Assembly: GCA_947625915.1 (NCBI GenBank)
Contig: CANQPX010000004.1
Location: 31,205-95,204, forward strand
Direction: 5' to 3'
Source of the DNA: an uncultured Clostridia bacterium
Lineage (GTDB): Bacteria; Bacillota; Clostridia; Oscillospirales; Ruminococcaceae
DNA length: 64,000 bases
Each line of letters starts with the position of its first letter. Within the stretch, counting starts at the first letter, position 1. A program made the position numbers and the translations under genes. Of this stretch, positions 58,855-64,000 are shown piece by piece. The notes under the pieces were generated by a model, which was not told where the DNA came from, did not search any database, and saw only the letters and a list, made by a program, of their open reading frames with translations.

Positions 58855-59458
58855 AATAGAAAAATTATGCAAAAAATACGGCGATCATGTTATTTTCAAT
58901 AACTTTGATATGATCGTAAATGACGGCGAATTTGTTGCTGTAACAGGTAACAGCGGCTGCGGCAAAACAACTCTTTTGAATATGATAGGCGCGGTGGAGC
59001 CTTTTGACAGCGGAAGTATAATTGCAGATGAATATGATCTGTCGAATAAGAAAATGCATTTGGATTATTACAGAAAATATGTAGGATATCTTTTTCAGAA
59101 TTTTGCGCTTATTGAAAATAAGACGGTCAAGGAAAATCTTGAAATTGTGAAAAAAGAATACAGAAATAATTTTTCATTTGATGATGTGCTTGAAAAAGTA
59201 GGGATCCCTGATAAAATAAACGAGAAAATTTACAAATTATCGGGCGGCGAACAGCAAAGAGTTGCACTGGCAAGGTTGATGATAAAAAAATGCAGACTCG
59301 TTCTTGCAGATGAACCCACAGGTTCTCTTGATACACATAACAGAGATGAAGTATTTGATATTCTTAAAGAAATAAATTCCTATCTGTCCGCAACAGTCAT
59401 TATCGTTACCCATGATGCTGAACTTGCAGGCAAATGTCAACGACAGATCGTATTGTGA
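58847..59458 (+). CDS. ABC transporter ATP-binding protein (bacteriocin/MacB type)
   Basis: VTGNSGCGKTTLLNMIGAVEPFDSGSI, LSGGEQQRVALARLMIKKCRLVLADEPTGSLD. Confidence 0.94.
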   Translation: MVRIEKLCKKYGDHVIFNNFDMIVNDGEFVAVTGNSGCGKTTLLNMIGAVEPFDSGSIIADEYDLSNKKMHLDYYRKYVGYLFQNFALIENKTVKENLEIVKKEYRNNFSFDDVLEKVGIPDKINEKIYKLSGGEQQRVALARLMIKKCRLVLADEPTGSLDTHNRDEVFDILKEINSYLSATVIIVTHDAELAGKCQRQIVL

Positions 59459-59466
59459 GGGCTAAT

Positions 59467-61572
59467 ATGAAAAAATACAAAAAAATAATTATTCTGCCAA
59501 TTTTATGCGCAATATTTATTGGCAGCTGCAAACAAAGCGAAACATCAGTTATACCGAATAGTGATAACAATAATGCAATTTACGCTTGTACCATTGATTC
59601 TGACAGCATTTTCACTGATGGCAGAGCATCACAGCTTTGCAGTGATGGGAATGGTTCGTTTTATGCTGTTTGGACCGGTGAACAAAATCAAAATTATTTT
59701 GTAAAAATAGTCGATAATAAAACAGAGATAATTTGTGATTTGTCCAAAGACTATGATGCAGCAGGCATTTGCTCCCTTAATGTTACGGACAGCGGCAGCG
59801 TTGCTATGCTTTTTTATGACAACGATATGAATTATTATTTTTTATTATCTGATCCCGAATTTAAAAATTATGAAAAATATTACATAGAAAATAGTGAGTT
59901 TAGCGGTAATTATAATGTCAGATGCGAATATTTTCATGGGAAATTTTTTATTTACAATGATTTTCACATCTATGCATATACGATTGATGATATTCCGAAA
60001 TTTTGCGGTCAGATCGAAACGGAATGGAGCATTGACAAGCTGATTTGCGGTTCGGATAATTGTTTATATGCTATGATCCGTAATGAGCCTGTGAGTATAG
60101 ACATTGATGAAATAAAGCTTGGCGATCCAATCAAATTATCGTCGGATATTATTTGCCATAATTTTGTAACCGGTCACGGTGAATACATGATCTATGCCGC
60201 CGATAATAAAAATATTTACGGAATAAAAACGAATGGGGAATTATGTATTATTGCGGATCTGTCAGAGTGGGGATATTCCGGTGAAATATTTTATAATGCA
60301 GTGACCGATGATGACGGTTCGATCTCCTTTTTTGAAAATGAAGATAATGAAATATTTTTTTCACACCTTGATCTTGTTCCTATAAATGAATATGAGCAAA
60401 GAGTAAAAATTACAGTTACTGCAATAAGTAATGCTGAAAATACATTTGAAAATGCCGTCCGTGCGTTCAACAAAAAAAGCAAGGAATTTTATGTGGAATT
60501 TGATTACATTGACCAAAATGAACAGTATGACCTTATTGATCAATTGGATAAAAAAATAATAAGCGGCGAGGCACTTGGAGATATTCTGATAATTCCTGAT
60601 GGTGTAAAAAATGCATACACATCGGGACTTTTTGAGGATCTGTACAAATATATCGACGATGATAATACATTGAGCCGTGATGATCTTTTCGCCCCCGTTC
60701 TTTCTGCCATGGAAACTAACGGTCATCTTTACGGTATATTTGCAAACTTTTATATTGATACCTATGCTGCAAATACTGAATTTTATGAGAAATATCAGAC
60801 CTTTGATATTACAGAAATTATCAATGATAAAATTCAAAATGATCTTTTTGTAAGTTCTGTGTCAACTCAGACTGATTTTATAAGATCACTTGTTAAAATC
60901 AATTTTGATAGTTTTGTAAATTACGATAAAATGCAATGTGATTTTGACAATGAAAAAATGCGGCTGCTGCTTGATTTTTCGCGCAGCGTTAATATTTCGG
61001 CTGATGATACGGAAGAAAATCTTTTTACCGTTCAACCGCTCACAATAAAAAGTGTTTACGATATGACGGCAGCAGAGGATATGTACGGTCTTTATCCTGT
61101 GGGAATGCCGCGTATTAATGGCGACACACTTAATATTATCGGCGGAGATCCGATATATCTGAATTCTGCTTCGGAAAATAAATCTGCCGCTTGGGATCTT
61201 ATAAAATTTTACTTAAATTACGATCAATATTATCCGAAACCTCTTGCGTCAATAGGGATCCCTGTTATAAAAAAACTTTTTTACGATAATATGGAAAAGC
61301 ATATGGATAATAACAAGCGCATTAAAGAAAATGACGGTATTAATGCGGTCGAATATTATTTTGATGGCAAGCCTGTAAAACTTGTTGAACAGGAAGATTA
61401 TGACGCACTGATAAAGTTGATAGAAAACTCAAATAATTTCCCTTGTGACGATGATATTCTGGATATTGTGTCGGAGGAAGCGGATATGTATTTTGCGGGA
61501 AATTCCACGGAAGATGACACCATTGAAAAGATACAAGGCAGAGCAAATATTTGTTTCACTGAAAAGAATTAA
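59467..61572 (+). CDS. Large lipoprotein: N-terminal propeller-like region plus C-terminal solute-binding-protein-like domain
   Basis: Lipobox FIGSCKQ; C-terminal VKITVTAISNAENTFENAVRAFNKKSKEFYVEFDYID..., SAAWDLIKFYLNYDQYYPK resembles family-1 SBPs. Confidence 0.75.
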   Translation: MKKYKKIIILPILCAIFIGSCKQSETSVIPNSDNNNAIYACTIDSDSIFTDGRASQLCSDGNGSFYAVWTGEQNQNYFVKIVDNKTEIICDLSKDYDAAGICSLNVTDSGSVAMLFYDNDMNYYFLLSDPEFKNYEKYYIENSEFSGNYNVRCEYFHGKFFIYNDFHIYAYTIDDIPKFCGQIETEWSIDKLICGSDNCLYAMIRNEPVSIDIDEIKLGDPIKLSSDIICHNFVTGHGEYMIYAADNKNIYGIKTNGELCIIADLSEWGYSGEIFYNAVTDDDGSISFFENEDNEIFFSHLDLVPINEYEQRVKITVTAISNAENTFENAVRAFNKKSKEFYVEFDYIDQNEQYDLIDQLDKKIISGEALGDILIIPDGVKNAYTSGLFEDLYKYIDDDNTLSRDDLFAPVLSAMETNGHLYGIFANFYIDTYAANTEFYEKYQTFDITEIINDKIQNDLFVSSVSTQTDFIRSLVKINFDSFVNYDKMQCDFDNEKMRLLLDFSRSVNISADDTEENLFTVQPLTIKSVYDMTAAEDMYGLYPVGMPRINGDTLNIIGGDPIYLNSASENKSAAWDLIKFYLNYDQYYPKPLASIGIPVIKKLFYDNMEKHMDNNKRIKENDGINAVEYYFDGKPVKLVEQEDYDALIKLIENSNNFPCDDDILDIVSEEADMYFAGNSTEDDTIEKIQGRANICFTEKN

Positions 61573-61717
61573 GTGCAAACAAATAGTTTTTTGGAATAGA
61601 GAATACAATTTTTAACATAATATGGAATTGAAATATTAAATTTAAATGAACGGGCGTTAATGGTTCGTTCATTTTTGGTATTTTACTGCAAATTTTAATG
61701 CGTTTACTGCAAACCCC

Positions 61718-61746
61718 TTGACAAGCTGTTCAAAAATGTGTAAAAT
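61718..61746 (+). promoter_or_regulatory. Promoter preceded by two direct repeats TTTACTGCAAA
   Basis: TTGACA-17-TAAAAT; repeats at 61682-61692 and 61703-61713. Confidence 0.65.
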
Positions 61747-61796
61747 TTTCTTGAACACGCGATCGTGCTTCAAACAGATCAAGGAGGTTTTTTAAT

Positions 61797-62372
61797 ATGA
61801 AAAATAACAAATTTTTATCTTTGCTTGCGGCGGCGTTGGCTGTTGTGTGGTTGGGCGGGTGCAAAACGAATGACATTGAAAATCAAGCTGCACAAGTAAA
61901 CAAGGAGAGCACTGCCGCTACAGAAAAAGTTGAGATCAAAACCATTGAACCGCCGGAAGATGGTTGGACTTTAGAACAATTAAATAATTTTATATACATT
62001 AATGGTATTAATTATAGTTATCCAATTAAATTAAGTGATTTAGGAAAAAATTTTATCGCAGATGATAATATGATTTTGTATAAAAACAAATCATCTTTTG
62101 GCGGTAGTGTAAATGATGATGATATTTATACTTCACTTATGTTTTCAATTAGCGGGAATCAATCAGAAATACCTGATAATATGTTGATCAATATTAACGG
62201 GGTAACCTTGGGAACAGAATTGCAAGACTTATTTGTAAAGCTTGGAAAAGCAGAACCAGAAACACAAGACAGTTTAACAAGAGTTATATATAATATAGAA
62301 AGCCTGACTATAATCTTCATATTGGATGAGGATTCAAAAATAAATATTATTTCAATATCATGGAGGGAATAA
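61797..62372 (+). CDS. Hypothetical lipoprotein
   Basis: MKNNKFLSLLAAALAVVWLGGCKTN lipobox; RBS aaggaggt. Confidence 0.8.
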   Translation: MKNNKFLSLLAAALAVVWLGGCKTNDIENQAAQVNKESTAATEKVEIKTIEPPEDGWTLEQLNNFIYINGINYSYPIKLSDLGKNFIADDNMILYKNKSSFGGSVNDDDIYTSLMFSISGNQSEIPDNMLININGVTLGTELQDLFVKLGKAEPETQDSLTRVIYNIESLTIIFILDEDSKINIISISWRE

Positions 62373-62374
62373 AA

Positions 62375-63283
62375 ATGAGAAAAAAGCAGTTTTTATCTTT
62401 GCTTGCTGCGGCTGTGCTGATTTGCGGCTTGGTTGGGTGTCAGGCTGATGTTGACACTGGGAAGGTTGATACGGAGCAAACTGTTCAAGAAACTCAACAG
62501 ACTACCGAAACAACGACAAATCAGACTGAACAGCTAATTGATGAAATTGAAACAATTTCCGCGGAAACAACAAGTGATTTGCTTATAGAAACCGAAACGG
62601 AGAAAAATAATAGTAATGACCGTGTGTTTACCATTGACAGCGATGTTTATCCTCTTGATTCCGAGGAGATAACCATAATGATCGATACAAGTATGTATGC
62701 ATATGGTAATTTTCAATATAGCTGTATTGATTTGGAAAACTTAAAAAACTATTCCAATTTAAAAAAACTGAACATATCAAGCTACAATGACGCCGAGGTT
62801 TACTACCCAATAAGTCTTATAAACTGTGAGAGTATCGCCGGTTTGAATAATTTAGAAGAGATTACACTGGGTATGGTTAAATTTGACGATGATTGGCTGA
62901 CCAATATAAATTCCCTAAAGAAGCTGAATATAGAGTGGTGTGAACGTAATTGGGAGTTTTTGCATAATTTACCTCAAGTTGAAACGCTGATACTTTACAG
63001 GTGCGATATAACCGAACTTGATTTTATAAACGACATGAAATCTTTATCCGAATTGTCCCTTACAAATATCGGCATTGAAAAGTTTGAAATTGAGGAAGAG
63101 AATAATTCTGTTAAAAGGCTGACGCTTAGAGAAAATGATTTTACGGATATTTTAGGTATTGCTAAACTTCGTAATTTGGAATATTTGTATATTTCTGAAG
63201 CAAACGACTTTGAAAATCAAATAATGGAATTGGGAAAAAGTTTACCAATGTGCGAAATAAATTTAGTGAAAGAGAGTAATTAA
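62375..63283 (+). CDS. Lipoprotein with leucine-rich-repeat-like region
   Basis: MRKKQFLSLLAAAVLICGLVGCQ lipobox; LKKLNISSYN, LEEITLGMV, LKKLNIEWC, VETLILYRCDI, LSELSLTNIGI, VKRLTLREND repeats. Confidence 0.85.
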   Translation: MRKKQFLSLLAAAVLICGLVGCQADVDTGKVDTEQTVQETQQTTETTTNQTEQLIDEIETISAETTSDLLIETETEKNNSNDRVFTIDSDVYPLDSEEITIMIDTSMYAYGNFQYSCIDLENLKNYSNLKKLNISSYNDAEVYYPISLINCESIAGLNNLEEITLGMVKFDDDWLTNINSLKKLNIEWCERNWEFLHNLPQVETLILYRCDITELDFINDMKSLSELSLTNIGIEKFEIEEENNSVKRLTLRENDFTDILGIAKLRNLEYLYISEANDFENQIMELGKSLPMCEINLVKESN

Positions 63284-63284
63284 A

Positions 63285-64000
63285 ATGAGTGTAAAAGAAT
63301 TTAGTTTTACAGATAACAATGATGGAACAATTACACGGACTATAGACGGTAACAAATATGTTTATAAAATTTTGGTCAATGATAACATTCCAAAAGATGA
63401 GTCCATTATTGATTATTGTTATTATCAACACGAAGAAAATTTGGTTAAGGAGTTAGATAAAGCTGGAATTGGTGATTGGAGTTTTTGTAGTGGGACTTGT
63501 GTTGCAATGGTTTTAGCTATCAAGTATGGTGATAAAAATATTAAACCCGAAGATGTGATATATTTAAGTGATGAGAGTGGTAATTCAGAACTTAATTGGA
63601 CATGGAAAACAGATGGAAACGGGAACTATTTACTTGACGAAAATAACAAAAAAATTGACAATGGTTTAAAAGATTGGGAAAGAGATAAAGATTCGAATAA
63701 CGATGGCGGACAAGTATACGATAATAGATATTCGGATGAAAAAACGGGAGAATTTAAATATAAATCAATTAACGGTAATTTAGAAAATGATGAGGATTAT
63801 TTAAAAGAAATTAAATCTAATTTGGCAATAGGACAACCTATAATAATACATGTAAGCGGTCATTTTGTGGTTGTAGTTGGGATAGAAGCTAATGTTAGTT
63901 TGGATGATGCTACATTTGAGCAATTAGAGCCTGTTCACATTAAAATAGCATCAAAAATCATAGCTAATGTGAGATTTCCCAAATACATAACATCAAGCTT
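63285..64000 (+). CDS. Putative C39-like cysteine peptidase-fold protein, 3'-truncated by window end
   Basis: Own translation from ATG 63285, open to the end: ...GIGDWSFCSGTCVAMVLAIKYGD...LAIGQPIIIHVSGHFVVVVGIEANV... Confidence 0.65.
   Translation, partial: MSVKEFSFTDNNDGTITRTIDGNKYVYKILVNDNIPKDESIIDYCYYQHEENLVKELDKAGIGDWSFCSGTCVAMVLAIKYGDKNIKPEDVIYLSDESGNSELNWTWKTDGNGNYLLDENNKKIDNGLKDWERDKDSNNDGGQVYDNRYSDEKTGEFKYKSINGNLENDEDYLKEIKSNLAIGQPIIIHVSGHFVVVVGIEANVSLDDATFEQLEPVHIKIASKIIANVRFPKYITSS

Overview
The window looks like a chromosomal segment from an Oscillospiraceae/Ruminococcus-like Firmicute (inference from gene content). About 1-23 kb is a + strand pectin/hexuronate locus: oligosaccharide ABC importer, GH28, GH105, KduI, KduD, KdgK, a KDPG aldolase, UxaC, UxaB, UxaA, two MsmX/UgpC-type ATPases and four small polytopic membrane proteins of unknown function. 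It is followed by an FtsA-like ATPase, paired TrkA-type proteins, GH35, an orphan ABC_sub_bind lipoprotein, GH2, a queuosine cluster (queD-queE-folE-queC-queF) with a structured, terminator-bearing leader, a CotH/DUF4956/VTC cluster, a GGDEF-EAL protein and a csoR-copA-copZ copper operon. From about 49 kb the sequence is visibly more AT-rich and accessory: permease/ATPase/response regulator/kinase operon, NUDIX, a DUF402-HAD fusion, a bacteriocin-type (DUF1430-like) ABC system with a large propeller/solute-binding-like lipoprotein, two related lipoproteins and a truncated C39-like protease gene at the edge. The most notable non-coding signal is a ~290-330 bp multi-hairpin element present three times (about 23.87, 30.1 and 45.3 kb). 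It has a conserved single-stranded box and seven ordered hairpins whose stems change by compensatory substitutions. It is always in sense orientation just downstream of a CDS, and two copies are bracketed by duplicated terminator-like hairpins. No tRNA, rRNA, CRISPR array or transposase was seen.
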